From assembly GCF_018403765.1 (NCBI RefSeq), contig NZ_BOVQ01000003.1, positions 282,193 through 346,192 on the forward strand: a DNA stretch of 64,000 bases. The letters are read 5' to 3'. The notes under the pieces are model-generated. The model saw only the letters and a list, made by a program, of their open reading frames with translations. It had not been told where the DNA came from and made no database searches. A program made the position numbers and the translations under genes. How positions within the stretch are numbered: the first letter of the stretch is position 1; the number at the start of each line of letters is the position of its first letter. Source of the DNA: Lactococcus nasutitermitis (GTDB lineage Bacteria > Bacillota > Bacilli > Lactobacillales > Streptococcaceae). Positions 1-8,868 of this stretch are shown one piece after another.

Positions 1-417
1 GATGCCACTTGTGTCCCTGTCCAGTCGCGTGATAATATGCACGGTTTGATTTTCATAATGCTGGCGCAAAATGTAACCTTTCACAGCATTTGACATCGCA
101 CCTGTTGGGTGAAGTGATCCAGTGATTGACGGCATTCCCGCAGGTTTTGCCACTACAAGATAATGAGCATCTTCAAATAAAATATTCAAAGGAATTTCTG
201 TCGGAATCAGCGCTTCATTATCCGGCTCATTTGGCACGGTAATAGTGACAACATCTCCGATTTTCATGCGAAAAATGGCATTTTGCTCAAGACCATTAAC
301 ATAGATTTTGCCACCGTCAAATTTAATCTTGGCAAGCAAACGGCGCGAAACGCTGTGCCGGTGCAAAAGTGCTTTGACCATACTTCCATCATTATCATTG
401 GTAAAACTAAACTGCAT
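1..417 (-). CDS. RluA-family 23S rRNA pseudouridine synthase (partial, C-terminus outside window)
   Basis: The reading frame starts at an ATG at 417 and runs off the window edge after 139 codons. The first ~60 residues look like an S4-type RNA-binding region (MQFSFTNDNDGSMVKALLHR). They are followed by a catalytic-domain start with VVAKPAGMPS and the hallmark RLDRDTSG near residue 131, which supplies the catalytic Asp. The family isomerises uridines in rRNA or tRNA; which site cannot be told here. Its ATG shares one base with the nadK stop codon (TAATG), so it is translationally coupled to nadK and is the third gene of a relQ-nadK-rluA operon, an order common in Firmicutes. Confidence 0.9.
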   Translation of the reverse strand, partial: MQFSFTNDNDGSMVKALLHRHSVSRRLLAKIKFDGGKIYVNGLEQNAIFRMKIGDVVTITVPNEPDNEALIPTEIPLNILFEDAHYLVVAKPAGMPSITGSLHPTGAMSNAVKGYILRQHYENQTVHIITRLDRDTSGI

Positions 418-1241
418 TATTTAACCTCACCAATAAATGAATTGCGCACGCGCTCCCAAAAGCTTGTATGGGCACAATTTGCAAAAGCAATCGTTGTACC
501 ATCAAGGCTGAACTCAATCGACTTGAGATTTTTGTACTCAAAAGTCAGCTGGTCAAAAGTCAAGCTGTAATCATCTTCTTTGGCTGGACAAACGGTAATC
601 GTGTCTTTTTTGGCGACAATCATCGGCGCACCAAGCGTACGATAGACAATATTGTTCAAACTGGCAACTTCTGCCATCTGCATTGCTTCTACACGTGGGT
701 GCATGACTGCGCCACCAATAGATTTATTGTAAGCGGTTGAACCTGTCGGCGTTGAAATTGACAGACCATCTCCACGAAATGTTTCAAATAAACTCCCAGA
801 AATTTTCACATCACAAACCATCGTTTTTGATGCACGGCGAATTGTAGATTCATTAAGCACATGACGTTCCACCTGATAACCATCATCAAAGCGCACAACA
901 ACTTTCATCAGCGGATAATGCACTGCTTCTGCTGGATTTTCATTTTTTAGCGCCTCAACAACTTTAGGCAATTCGCTCTCAACAAAATCTGTGTAAAAGC
1001 CCAAGTGACCCGTATGCACACCAACAAAACGCACGCGCTCCAGCTGATACTCGTACATGTGCATGGCGCGCAAAAGTGTGCCATCTCCGCCAACCGAGAT
1101 GACAATTTCTGGATTTAAGTCGTCCAAAATAAATTTTTCTGCCTGCAACATTTTTGACAGTTTTGTCAAAGTTTTTTGCGACTTTTCACTAGAATTTCCA
1201 ATCAACCAAACTTTTTTACCAGCGCTCATCATCTTCCCCAT
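417..1241 (-). CDS. nadK: NAD kinase
   Basis: The protein phosphorylates NAD to NADP in the cytoplasm. The signature GGDGT occurs in ISVGGDGTLLRAMH near residue 50, and NESTIRR and GSTAYNKSIGG motifs follow. Length is about 270 residues, as usual. The start is uncertain: ATG at 1241, 1232 and 1229 are all possible, and the latter two lie inside the last codons of relQ (ATGATGAGCGCTGG). The gene overlaps the relQ end, so the two are co-translated. A degenerate copy of the dispersed TTTTGACAG palindrome at 1152-1171 is in frame and encodes LTKLSK near residue 26, in the variable stretch before the GGDGT motif. Confidence 0.93.
   Translation of the reverse strand: MGKMMSAGKKVWLIGNSSEKSQKTLTKLSKMLQAEKFILDDLNPEIVISVGGDGTLLRAMHMYEYQLERVRFVGVHTGHLGFYTDFVESELPKVVEALKNENPAEAVHYPLMKVVVRFDDGYQVERHVLNESTIRRASKTMVCDVKISGSLFETFRGDGLSISTPTGSTAYNKSIGGAVMHPRVEAMQMAEVASLNNIVYRTLGAPMIVAKKDTITVCPAKEDDYSLTFDQLTFEYKNLKSIEFSLDGTTIAFANCAHTSFWERVRNSFIGEVK
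1152..1171. repeat. Short palindromic repeat inside nadK (degenerate)
   Basis: TTTTGACAGTTTTGTCAAAG, 18 of 20 bases agreeing with the window-wide palindrome; read in the L-T-x-L-S-K frame. Confidence 0.6.
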
Positions 1242-1899
1242 GTTCCTTTTTCAAATCCGTTCGGGCTTGTGGCCCATCAAAAAGCAGTTGTGCATCCTGA
1301 ATTTCCTCACGAATGGATGACATCTCCAAATCCATTTGTGCCGCTTCACGCGCCGCATTTGACAGACGTGTTTTGACTTTTTCTGGAATCAATCCATCAT
1401 ATTTATAATTCAGCGAATGTTCAATCGTCGCCCAAAAATTCATCGCCAATGTCCGAATCTGAATCTCCGCATTGACCACCTTATGTCCCTCAATCGTATC
1501 AATCGGATACTCAACAATCACATGATAACTGCGATATCCTGATGCTTTCTGATGATTGATATAATCACGTTCCTCAACGATTTTTATATCCTGTCGCTTG
1601 CGCAATAAATCCAAAACATCCCAGACATCCTCAGAAAATTGCACCATAATCCGAATGCCAGCAATATCTTCCATTTCCGCCAAAGTGTCTCGCGTATAAC
1701 CGCGCATCCGCGACTTTTTCATAATCGAATCGCGCCGCTTCACGCGCCCAGTCACAAATTCAATCGGCGAGTACAATCCCTTTTTCAAATACTGTTTGCG
1801 CACACCACGCAGTTTAATCTTTAGCTCTCCCACCGTCTGCACATACGGATCGAGAAATTCTTCCCAGTCAAATGCCATATTTTTCATCAGACGACGCAC
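1216..1899 (-). CDS. relQ: Small alarmone synthetase RelQ (GTP pyrophosphokinase)
   Basis: A single-domain (p)ppGpp synthetase without the hydrolase, TGS or ACT domains of Rel. The synthetase region holds SPIEFVTGRVKRRDSIMKK, the Asp-containing MEDIAGIRIMV and ASGYRSYHVIVEYP, then EIQIRTLAMNFWATIEHSLNYK. At 227 residues it fits RelQ/YjbM, and its place upstream of nadK-rluA is the usual RelQ context. It would make alarmone under cell-wall or acid stress. Start: the GTG at 1899 has GAGG upstream; the ATG at 1878 (MAFDWEEFLD) matches where relatives usually start. Confidence 0.92.
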   Translation of the reverse strand: MRRLMKNMAFDWEEFLDPYVQTVGELKIKLRGVRKQYLKKGLYSPIEFVTGRVKRRDSIMKKSRMRGYTRDTLAEMEDIAGIRIMVQFSEDVWDVLDLLRKRQDIKIVEERDYINHQKASGYRSYHVIVEYPIDTIEGHKVVNAEIQIRTLAMNFWATIEHSLNYKYDGLIPEKVKTRLSNAAREAAQMDLEMSSIREEIQDAQLLFDGPQARTDLKKEHGEDDERW

Positions 1900-1985
1900 C
1901 GCGCCCTCATTTTCCTTTCACAATCATTTTCTTACCTTAAATTATACCATATCCCGCACACATTCTCCCACAATCCTCCCAATTT

Positions 1986-2005
1986 TTTTGACAGAACTGT
2001 CAAAA
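1986..2005. repeat. Short palindromic repeat, intergenic pyrG/relQ
   Basis: A perfect copy (TTTTGACAGAACTGTCAAAA) flanked by A/T runs, 33 bp from a second copy at 2038. Confidence 0.85.
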
Positions 2006-2037
2006 AGCTTTTTTTTACAGAAAATAACTCATAAAAA

Positions 2038-2057
2038 TTTTGACAGAACCGTCAAAA
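2038..2057. repeat. Short palindromic repeat abutting pyrG terminator
   Basis: TTTTGACAGAACCGTCAAAA, one mismatch between arms; it sits directly after the T-run of the pyrG terminator on the minus strand. Confidence 0.8.
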
Positions 2058-2087
2058 AAAATCTCCATTCCAAGAACAGAGATTTTC
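2054..2087 (-). terminator. Terminator after pyrG
   Basis: On the minus strand AAAATCTC and GAGATTTT form the stem, followed by a run of eight T. It separates pyrG from relQ. Confidence 0.8.
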
Positions 2088-2091
2088 CATA

Positions 2092-3699
2092 TTATTTTTG
2101 ATTATCAACAGCCGCCTTGATAAATGCTTGATAAAGCTCCTCAGGACGATTGGGACGTGATTGCAATTCAGGGTGATATTGGCAAGCCACAAAGAATTTA
2201 TGGTCTGTCAATTCCACGATTTCGACCAAACGATTGTCTGGCGACACACCAGAGAAAGTAAATCCAGCAGCCTCAAAATCTTCACGATATTTATTGTTAA
2301 ATTCATAACGATGACGATGACGACGTTGGACCACTTCCGCACCATTGTATGCTGCACAGGCTTGTGAATTTGCCTTCAGCTTCGCAGGATACAAGCCCAA
2401 ACGCAACGTTCCACCCATATCTTCCACATCCACCTGGTCACGCATCAAGTCAATCACAGGGTATTCCGTTTTCGGATCCAATTCACTCGAATTTGCCCCA
2501 GCCATATTCAAGACATGACGCGCATATTCCACACAAACCATCTGCATTCCCAGACAAATTCCCAAGAAAGGCACATCATTTTCACGCGCATATTTAATTG
2601 CCGAAACTTTCCCTTCCGTACCACGAGCACCAAATCCACCAGGCACGATAATCCCATCAGCACTAGCAAGCAAACCAGCAACATTTTCATCCGTCACATC
2701 ATTCGCATTGACCCAACGCAAATCCAGCTCACTATCCGCTGCATAACCACCATGTTTCAAGGCTTCAACCACTGACAAATAAGCATCTGGCAATTCAACA
2801 TATTTACCAACCAGAGCAATCGTCACTTTTTTCTTCAAATTCATGACATGGTCAACCATCGCTGACCATTCCGTCATATCCGCCTTTGGCGCATCCAATT
2901 TCAAATGGTCACAAACAATCTGGTCCATATTTTGCGCCTGCAAATTCAAAGGAATTTGATACAAATGTTCCACGTCCAAGGATTGAATAACCGCCTCAGG
3001 AGCCACATCACAGAACATCGCCACCTTATCACGCATCTCCTGCGTAATCGGCACTTCCGTCCGCAATACGAGCATATTCGCCTGAATACCATATTCACGC
3101 AAGGTTTTCGTCGCATTTTGTGCAATTTTCGTTTTCAACTCGCCAGCCGCCCGCAAATGCAAAATAGGCACTGTGTGAATATACATCACATTATCAGCCC
3201 CAACTTCTGACTTCATCTGACGTAAGGCCTCGATAAATGGCAAAGATTCCATATCGCCAACCGTTCCACCAACTTCTGTGATAATCACATCCGCATCCGT
3301 CGTCGTTGCCGCACGTTTAATCTTCTCCTTGAGCATATTTGTCACGTGCGGTACCATTTGCACCGTCGCACCCAGATATTCTCCCTTACGCTCTTTCCGC
3401 AAAATCTCAGAATACACTTTCCCAGAAGTCACATTAGAATATTTGTTCAGATTGATATCAATAAAACGCTCATAATGTCCAAGATCAAGGTCGGTCTCAG
3501 CCCCATCATCTGTGACAAATACTTCCCCATGCTGATAAGGACTCATCGTCCCAGGGTCGATATTCAAGTAAGGGTCAAATTTTTGTACCGTGATTTTCAA
3601 TCCCCGATTTTTTAGCAAACGTCCCAAAGAAGCCGCTACAATCCCTTTACCCATTGATGATGTCCCACCACCTGTGACGAAAATATACTTAGTTGCCAT
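2092..3699 (-). CDS. pyrG: CTP synthase
   Basis: The enzyme aminates UTP to CTP with glutamine and ATP. The N-terminal synthetase domain (about residues 1-265) begins [16 protein letters not shown] and contains [23 protein letters not shown]. The C-terminal class I glutaminase domain has the nucleophile Cys in [11 protein letters not shown] near residue 380 and a catalytic His-x-Glu in [10 protein letters not shown]. The full length of 535 residues is normal. The ATG at 3699 has a GAGGAGA Shine-Dalgarno. It is monocistronic, with its own leader attenuator and terminator. Confidence 0.98.
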   Translation of the reverse strand: MATKYIFVTGGGTSSMGKGIVAASLGRLLKNRGLKITVQKFDPYLNIDPGTMSPYQHGEVFVTDDGAETDLDLGHYERFIDINLNKYSNVTSGKVYSEILRKERKGEYLGATVQMVPHVTNMLKEKIKRAATTTDADVIITEVGGTVGDMESLPFIEALRQMKSEVGADNVMYIHTVPILHLRAAGELKTKIAQNATKTLREYGIQANMLVLRTEVPITQEMRDKVAMFCDVAPEAVIQSLDVEHLYQIPLNLQAQNMDQIVCDHLKLDAPKADMTEWSAMVDHVMNLKKKVTIALVGKYVELPDAYLSVVEALKHGGYAADSELDLRWVNANDVTDENVAGLLASADGIIVPGGFGARGTEGKVSAIKYARENDVPFLGICLGMQMVCVEYARHVLNMAGANSSELDPKTEYPVIDLMRDQVDVEDMGGTLRLGLYPAKLKANSQACAAYNGAEVVQRRHRHRYEFNNKYREDFEAAGFTFSGVSPDNRLVEIVELTDHKFFVACQYHPELQSRPNRPEELYQAFIKAAVDNQK

Positions 3700-3739
3700 G
3701 AAATCTCCTCATTCTTTTTGTCAAATAAAACTGGGAAAA

Positions 3740-3828
3740 TAAAAAAATATGCTCCCACAACTGGGAGCATCTGTAACCGCAAAAGCGGTGCCCGAACATT
3801 ATTATACCAAATTTTCGAAATTTAGCAA
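3740..3828 (-). promoter_or_regulatory. pyrG promoter and CTP-sensing leader attenuator
   Basis: On the minus strand the -35 is TTGCTA (3828-3823), the spacer 16 bp, and the -10 TATAAT (3806-3801). Seven bases later the transcript would begin with GGGC at 3793. Downstream, GCTCCCA/TGGGAGC (3770-3749) forms a hairpin followed by a T-run. This layout matches pyrG attenuation known from Bacillus and Lactococcus: at low CTP, reiterative G addition to the GGG start makes a poly-G 5' end that pairs with the CTCCC arm and blocks the terminator. The mechanism here is inferred from that layout. Confidence 0.85.
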
Positions 3829-3859
3829 GTAGCAACATTCAGAAGTATGTATCAGTATT

Positions 3860-4042
3860 TTAATTTTTACCCTTCATACTATTATTAAAACGTTGTTCCG
3901 AACGAGCATAACGACTGATACGACGATGATTAGCGTGCGCATCAACCTCATCATCCACCACTTCATAATCCGCTAAATCTACATTTTCAGGCATCCGATT
4001 AAAAAGCTCGACCAAAGAATGATTTTGTTCTTTTTTTGTCAT
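3860..4042 (-). CDS. Uncharacterised 60-aa protein
   Basis: I do not recognise this family. The ATG at 4042 has a well-spaced GGAG. The protein is soluble: an acidic centre (VDLADYEVVDDEVDAH) followed by a basic, Arg-rich tail (HRRISRYARSEQRF), with no membrane segment or cysteines. It sits alone between the ywlG-like operon end and the pyrG promoter, both on the same strand. A 25-bp imperfect inverted repeat built on TCATGATAA...TTATC.CATGA lies 20-45 bp upstream (4061-4085) and could be an operator or a hairpin. Confidence 0.65.
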   Translation of the reverse strand: MTKKEQNHSLVELFNRMPENVDLADYEVVDDEVDAHANHRRISRYARSEQRFNNSMKGKN

Positions 4043-4128
4043 ATGATTTTCTCCATTCTTTCATGATAACGTCATTATCTCATGATTTACTCATTTTACA
4101 AAACGAAATCATTTTCAGAAAAAATCAC

Positions 4129-4677
4129 TCATTCTACCGCATAACGCGCTCGTTCCCCACCAATCAACTTAGGACGAGATTTCAGCGCCGTCACGTGCGC
4201 CCCACCAAGTTCACGCAAACTTGGACGAATAGGTATTTGCACATGCTTTACGTGCATTCCAATGCTCGTATCGCCAATATCCAGCCCAGCAAAAGCTGTG
4301 ATATGTTCCACTTCCACCGGATTTTCAAACAGCTGATAAGCGGCAACTTGCCCGCTTCCACCAGCATGAAGTTGCGGTACAACAGAAACAACTTCCAAAT
4401 CCTTTTTCTCAGCCAATTCTGCCTCAACCAACAAAGCACGATTAAGATGTTCACAAGCCTGAACTGCCAGATAAATTCCCTTATCATGCAACGTTTGATA
4501 AATCACACCAACAATCGTTTCGCCAATCTCAGCCGAACTATTTTTCCCAATAATCCCACCATTGACCTCCGAACTTGAAAGCCCCAGCACGAAAATCTGC
4601 CCCGCTTTAATTCCCGATTGTGTAATCACATCATCAATAATTATTTGAGTATCACTTTTAATTTTTTGCAAGTCCAT
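4129..4677 (-). CDS. TIGR01440 / UPF0340 family protein (YwlG-like)
   Basis: A 182-residue protein of a conserved Firmicute family without a settled biochemical function. Recognisable stretches are [30 protein letters not shown] and the C-terminal [13 protein letters not shown] chose the ATG at 4677 (MDLQKIK) because it follows an AGGT-type site and fits family starts; an upstream alternative at 4710 lies deeper inside the ECF gene. It overlaps the end of the S-component gene by 20 bp and is the last gene of the truA operon. Confidence 0.88.
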   Translation of the reverse strand: MDLQKIKSDTQIIIDDVITQSGIKAGQIFVLGLSSSEVNGGIIGKNSSAEIGETIVGVIYQTLHDKGIYLAVQACEHLNRALLVEAELAEKKDLEVVSVVPQLHAGGSGQVAAYQLFENPVEVEHITAFAGLDIGDTSIGMHVKHVQIPIRPSLRELGGAHVTALKSRPKLIGGERARYAVE

Positions 4678-5152
4678 GAAGAATACCTGTTCTTTCCAAT
4701 AATTTTGCAATCAAAGCACCAACGATATATCCCACCGTTGTCTGGATGATATTCGGAATATTTGTCAAAGGATTGATTGCCGCTACAAAGCCATAAAGCA
4801 ACCAAGTCGCCAAGAAATATCCTCCTACCATAATAACACCAGAAACAGACCAATTCAAGACACGATATTTAAAAAATGCCCCAAAATAACCCTGCAACCC
4901 ATGAATCACCAGTGAAAATAACATCCATTGCGGATAACCACTTGTCAAATCCGAAAGAAAAGCAGCAAGACCACCAACAATCGCACCCTCTTTCTTACCA
5001 AAAGAAAGTGCCACAGTAAATATCCCAGCATCAAGCAAGGTCACATAACCATTTACCGCCGGAATAGGTATCTGTAAAAATCTGCCCAAAACAAATGTCG
5101 CAGCCGCCAACAATCCCAATAAAGCAATTTTCTGCGTTGTATATTTTTTCAT
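4658..5152 (-). CDS. ECF transporter S component (vitamin-binding membrane subunit, probably B6-related)
   Basis: A 164-residue hydrophobic protein with five to six predicted membrane segments. The N-terminal [20 protein letters not shown] and the [14 protein letters not shown] / [17 protein letters not shown] stretches are typical of ECF S components, which bind a vitamin and dock on the shared EcfAA'T module. Its position right after a pyridoxal-type kinase gene suggests a vitamin B6 or hydroxymethylpyrimidine substrate. That assignment is from context only; no residues here decide it. Confidence 0.85.
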   Translation of the reverse strand: MKKYTTQKIALLGLLAAATFVLGRFLQIPIPAVNGYVTLLDAGIFTVALSFGKKEGAIVGGLAAFLSDLTSGYPQWMLFSLVIHGLQGYFGAFFKYRVLNWSVSGVIMVGGYFLATWLLYGFVAAINPLTNIPNIIQTTVGYIVGALIAKLLERTGILHGLAKN

Positions 5153-5165
5153 ATCATCTTCTCAC

Positions 5166-5987
5166 TTAAAATTTCTTACTTGCCAGCACCTGTTCAAACT
5201 CAACGCCATAACGTTTATCCGCAGTTTCAGGTGTTGCCTTGATACTTTCAATCACAAAAGCCACAGCCGTCTTAGCTGCCTCAAAAAGTTCTTCTCCTGC
5301 GACTAACTTCGCTGTAAGAACCGAACCAAAAACATCTCCCGTTCCATGATAACTTCCAGAAATCTGCCGAGCAAAATAAGTTTTAATCTCTGCATTTTCT
5401 TCGCTCACAGCAATACCAACTTCTCCCGCAACATAAGTCACTCCAGTCAAAACAACAGATTTTGCACCTTTTTCTCGCAGTTTTCCAATAAGTTCAGCAA
5501 TAAATTCTGCATCTTGCACTTCTCGATAAGCAGTATCCGTCAACAGACAAGCTTCCGTAATATTCGGTGTCAATACATCTGCAAAAGGAATTAACTCCGC
5601 CATTTTCTTCACAAAATCTGCATCAAAAACACCATAAAGTTCACCATTGTCCGCCATTACCGGGTCAACAACACTCACATTTTTTTTCGTCTTATACTCA
5701 CGAATAATTCCTTTTAACACATCAATCTGCTCAGCAGATGCCATAAAACCACTATAAATACTATCAAAACTCAATTTCAAAGGTTCCCAAGCCTCCAAAA
5801 TCTTCCGCATCTCATCTGTCAAATCAAGATAAGTAAAACCTGTAAACCCTCCCGTATGAGTTGACAAAAGTGCCGTTGGTAGCAAACGTGTTTCCACACC
5901 AAAACTACTAATAATAGGCAAAGCTACCGTCAAACTACAACGTCCAATACACGAAATATCATGTACCGCCAAAACATTTTTACTCAA
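5166..5987 (-). CDS. Pyridoxamine/pyridoxal kinase (PdxK/PdxY type)
   Basis: A ribokinase-fold kinase of 273 residues. VLAVHDISCIGRCSLTVALP at the N-terminus, VVDPVMADNGELY mid-protein and GTGDVFGSVL with the catalytic Asp near residue 220 identify the PdxK/PdxY/ThiD superfamily. The LSTHTGGFTGF stretch favours the pyridoxal branch, which phosphorylates vitamin B6 vitamers to PLP precursors. The start overlaps the truA end by 8 bp, and the ECF S-component gene follows 13 bp later, so uptake and phosphorylation are probably coupled. Confidence 0.9.
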   Translation of the reverse strand: MSKNVLAVHDISCIGRCSLTVALPIISSFGVETRLLPTALLSTHTGGFTGFTYLDLTDEMRKILEAWEPLKLSFDSIYSGFMASAEQIDVLKGIIREYKTKKNVSVVDPVMADNGELYGVFDADFVKKMAELIPFADVLTPNITEACLLTDTAYREVQDAEFIAELIGKLREKGAKSVVLTGVTYVAGEVGIAVSEENAEIKTYFARQISGSYHGTGDVFGSVLTAKLVAGEELFEAAKTAVAFVIESIKATPETADKRYGVEFEQVLASKKF

Positions 5988-6726
5988 AATAAATTACCTC
6001 CTTCAAAAATAAGCCCTCTGGTGCAGCCGTTGGACCTGCCAATCTACGATTTCCCGTCGCAAATATCTCATCAATTCTCTGAACAGGCATTCGCTCATTG
6101 CCAATTTTAATCAGCGTTCCCACCATATTTCTCACTTGTTTATACAGAAAACCATTGCCACGAAAAATAAACTTATAATGTTCCGCATCCAATTGCACAA
6201 GTTCCGCCTGAGAAATTACACGTACCTTATCATCAACCGTCGAGCCAGCTGCCGTAAAACCTGTATAATCATGTGTTCCCACAAGTAATTTAATTGCTTC
6301 CTGCATTTTTTCAACATCAAGATGATAGCGAAAATAAGCCCAATATAAACGATTAAATGGCGCACGCACCTGAGAATTTTCCAAATAATACTCATAAATT
6401 TTCTCATGAGGAGCAAAACGTGAATGCCAATCATCAGCAACAACATCCACAGATTTCACAGCAATATCTGCCGGACTTTGTGTATCCAAAGCAAAACGCA
6501 ATTTCTCCAAATCACGCTGTCCATCCAAATCAAAATGAACCACCTGTCCCAAAGCATGAACCCCTGAGTCCGTCCGTCCTGAACCATGCAAAGTCACAAA
6601 CTTGTGTGAGTTCAGTTTAGTCAGCACTTTTTCTAATTCTTCCTGAACTGTTCGTTGCTTTTCTTGCACCTGAAATCCCGAAAAATTCGTCCCATCATAA
6701 GCAATTATCGCTCTATATCTAGTCAT
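5980..6726 (-). CDS. truA: tRNA pseudouridine(38-40) synthase
   Basis: The protein makes pseudouridine at positions 38-40 of tRNA anticodon arms. Evidence: RYRAIIAYDGTNFSGFQ at the start, the catalytic GRTDSGVHALGQVVHF near residues 50-66, and the family-typical GNGFLYKQVRNMVGTL. Its 248 residues are normal. It is the first gene of the operon. No Shine-Dalgarno precedes ATG 6726; instead TGGTATAAT lies just 7 nt upstream, which points to a leaderless mRNA. Confidence 0.96.
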   Translation of the reverse strand: MTRYRAIIAYDGTNFSGFQVQEKQRTVQEELEKVLTKLNSHKFVTLHGSGRTDSGVHALGQVVHFDLDGQRDLEKLRFALDTQSPADIAVKSVDVVADDWHSRFAPHEKIYEYYLENSQVRAPFNRLYWAYFRYHLDVEKMQEAIKLLVGTHDYTGFTAAGSTVDDKVRVISQAELVQLDAEHYKFIFRGNGFLYKQVRNMVGTLIKIGNERMPVQRIDEIFATGNRRLAGPTAAPEGLFLKEVIYFE

Positions 6727-6733
6727 AGCTATT

Positions 6734-6742
6734 ATTATACCA
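6734..6742 (-). promoter_or_regulatory. truA extended -10 promoter (leaderless)
   Basis: TGGTATAAT on the minus strand (TATAAT 6739-6734). The +1 is expected at 6726-6727, which is the A of the truA ATG or one base before it. No convincing -35 is visible. Confidence 0.65.
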
Positions 6743-6865
6743 AATTTTCAGTCACTTGACCTTTTCATTTTTTCATAGAGACTTTCAAAAATACAAAATA
6801 CAAAATCATTTTACTTCCCTCTAAATTTTTGTAGACCAAAGCGTGATTTTTTGTCTTTTAAAACG

Positions 6866-6871
6866 TATAAT
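6866..6871 (+). promoter_or_regulatory. recQ candidate -10 box
   Basis: TATAAT lies 4 nt before ATG 6875 and 10 nt before ATG 6881. If used, transcription starts at about 6878-6880 and only ATG 6881 is in the mRNA, practically leaderless. No good -35 was found. Confidence 0.45.
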
Positions 6872-6880
6872 AGAATGAGT

Positions 6881-8689
6881 ATGAATTTAGAAAAAAATCT
6901 CAAAGAAATTTTTGGTTATGAGCATTTTCGCAAGGGACAAGAATCAATTATTCAGCAAGTCTTAGCACACACGGATACGCTGGGTATTTTGCCAACAGGT
7001 GCTGGAAAATCTATCTGTTATCAACTTCCTGCTCTTTTGCAGTCTGGTGTGACTTTGGTAATTTCCCCTTTGATTTCCCTCATGAAAGACCAAGTTGATG
7101 CTCTCAATGTTGCTGGTATTCCTGCAACCTTTCTCAACTCCACGATTGATGAGAGTGAAGCCAGTTTTCGGATGCAGCAGGTGGAAAATGGTACTACAAA
7201 ACTTCTTTTCGTTGCGCCTGAACGTTTTGAGTCTGAAGATTTTATTTATTTTTTGCGACATTTACCACTGGAGTTGATTGCGATTGACGAAGCACATTGT
7301 ATCTCGCAATGGGGACATGATTTTCGTCCCAGCTATGTGACTTTTGCCCAGTATTTGCACACTTTCCCAAGCTCTCCAACTATTCTCGCCCTGACAGCGA
7401 CGGCGACACCGAAAGTCATGGCAGATATCCAACAACTTCTTAATATTTCCCCTGAAAATACTGTCACTACGGGTTTTCTTCGTGAAAATTTGTCTTTTGA
7501 AGTCATCAAAGGAATGGATAAGCATGATTTTCTAAAAAATTATCTGCGCCAACATCCTGAGCAGTCAGGTATTATCTATGCTAGTACCCGCAAGGAAGTT
7601 GAGGAAGTGACCGACTTTCTCAATAAAAATAATTTCCCAGCAACGCGCTATCATGCAGGACTTTCAGAAAGTGAACGCCAGCGCAATCAGGAAGCTTTTC
7701 TTTATGATTTCACACCGATTATGGTGGCGACAAATGCTTTTGGAATGGGCATTAACAAGAGTAATGTGCGATTCGTCATTCATTACAGTATGCCAGCAAC
7801 GATTGAGAGTTATTATCAAGAAGCTGGGCGCGCTGGACGTGATGGATTAGATTCTGATGCGATTTTGCTCTATGCGCCTAACGATTTGCGGATTCGCAAT
7901 TTTCTGATTGAGCAGAGTGAAGGCGATGAGACTTATAAAGCGCATGAGTACGAAAAACTCCGGCAAATGCAGGCTTACACGAGTTCTGAGACCTGCTTGC
8001 AACGCTATATTTTGCAGTATTTTGGCGATGAGGGTGACGATTGCGGAAAATGTAGCAACTGTTTGGATACGCGTGAACGAATAGATGTCACTATTGACAC
8101 ACAAAAAGTGCTTTCCTGCGTTATTCGTATGGGTGAACGCTTCGGGAAAACAGCTGTCGCACAAGTTCTCATTGGTTCAAAAAATAAAAATCTGACACGC
8201 TGGCATTTTGAGAAGCTCTCAACTTTTGGCATTATGAGTCGCCAAACACAAAAACAAGTTGGAGAATTGATTGACTTCCTCACGGCAGAAAATTATCTCA
8301 ATGTTACGTCTGGAAAATTTCCTTTGCTTAGCGTTTCGCAGACTGGTAGCAGAGTGTTAAAAGGTCTTGACAAAGTCTATCGGCGCACTACACTGCTTAC
8401 AGAAGCAAAAACAAGCACTTCGTCCGAACAAACAGCTGTGAATATGGCACTTTTTGAAGAATTACGATTATTACGTATGGAATTTGCAAAAACTGAAAAT
8501 GTCCCACCTTTTATGATTTTTTCAGATGCCGCTCTCAAAGATATGACACGGATCATGCCAAACAACGCAGACGAATTTCTTCAAGTTTCTGGTGTCGGAC
8601 CTGTCAAAGTCCAAAAATACGGTAGCGCCTTTATTGACAAGATTATTGACTATCAAAAAATAGCTGAAAACAGCACTAATACTTTATAA
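6881..8689 (+). CDS. recQ: ATP-dependent DNA helicase RecQ
   Basis: A 3'-5' SF2 helicase. Walker A is in GILPTGAGKSICYQLPALL, motif II is DEAHCISQWGHDFRP, and motif VI is QEAGRAGRDG. An RQC zinc cluster (CGKCSNC with an upstream Cys) and a C-terminal HRDC-like region (VPPFMIFSDAALKDMTRIMP) follow. Starts at 6851 (TTG), 6875 (ATG) and 6881 (ATG) are all in frame. I use 6881 because the TATAAT at 6866-6871 would put the mRNA 5' end beyond 6875; none has a Shine-Dalgarno. It is divergent from truA. Confidence 0.93.
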   Translation: MNLEKNLKEIFGYEHFRKGQESIIQQVLAHTDTLGILPTGAGKSICYQLPALLQSGVTLVISPLISLMKDQVDALNVAGIPATFLNSTIDESEASFRMQQVENGTTKLLFVAPERFESEDFIYFLRHLPLELIAIDEAHCISQWGHDFRPSYVTFAQYLHTFPSSPTILALTATATPKVMADIQQLLNISPENTVTTGFLRENLSFEVIKGMDKHDFLKNYLRQHPEQSGIIYASTRKEVEEVTDFLNKNNFPATRYHAGLSESERQRNQEAFLYDFTPIMVATNAFGMGINKSNVRFVIHYSMPATIESYYQEAGRAGRDGLDSDAILLYAPNDLRIRNFLIEQSEGDETYKAHEYEKLRQMQAYTSSETCLQRYILQYFGDEGDDCGKCSNCLDTRERIDVTIDTQKVLSCVIRMGERFGKTAVAQVLIGSKNKNLTRWHFEKLSTFGIMSRQTQKQVGELIDFLTAENYLNVTSGKFPLLSVSQTGSRVLKGLDKVYRRTTLLTEAKTSTSSEQTAVNMALFEELRLLRMEFAKTENVPPFMIFSDAALKDMTRIMPNNADEFLQVSGVGPVKVQKYGSAFIDKIIDYQKIAENSTNTL

Positions 8690-8694
8690 ATAAT

Positions 8695-8714
8695 TTTTGA
8701 CGGTTTTGTCAAAA
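8695..8714. repeat. Short palindromic repeat after recQ
   Basis: TTTTGACGGTTTTGTCAAAA begins six bases after the recQ stop codon; two mismatches between the arms. Confidence 0.7.
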
Positions 8715-8723
8715 AAAATTGTG

Positions 8724-8760
8724 ATGAAAAAATGAATTCTAAAAGTGAATTCATTTTTTC
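8724..8760. terminator. Bidirectional terminator between recQ and pepT
   Basis: AAAAAATGAATTC and GAATTCATTTTTT form a long stem with a short loop and T-runs on both strands, serving the converging genes. Confidence 0.85.
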
Positions 8761-8796
8761 TTTCTATCAAAATATGGATAAATTGACTGAAATAAT

Positions 8797-8867
8797 TTTT
8801 GACAGAACTAGGTCAAACTAGCCTATCCGTAAGTGAGCAAGCTCACAACGGCTTCGCTATGTCAAAA
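8797..8867 (+). repeat. Long palindromic element, 71 bp copy at pepT 3' end
   Basis: The ends are TTTTGACA and TGTCAAAA. Inside are ACTAGGT...ACTAGCCT and a hairpin with arms CCGT-GTGAGC / GCTCAC-ACGG. It is nearly identical to the copy at 17437-17510, differing by a 3-bp gap and a few substitutions. It ends two bases before the pepT stop codon (TAA on the minus strand at 8871-8869). Confidence 0.88.
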
Positions 8868-8868
8868 A

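Noticed and set aside
3786..3802. A PurR-box-like CCGAACATT near the pyrG start site
   Set aside because: Only the core matches, and the bases are explained by the promoter and the GGGC transcription start.
4101..4120. A CodY-box-like ATTTTCAGAAAA near 4108
   Set aside because: It falls at the end of the YwlG-like gene, has about three mismatches to the consensus, and is not at a promoter.
4036..4578. A 180-codon plus-strand frame opposite the YwlG-like gene
   Set aside because: It is antisense to a conserved family gene, with biased composition and no ribosome site.
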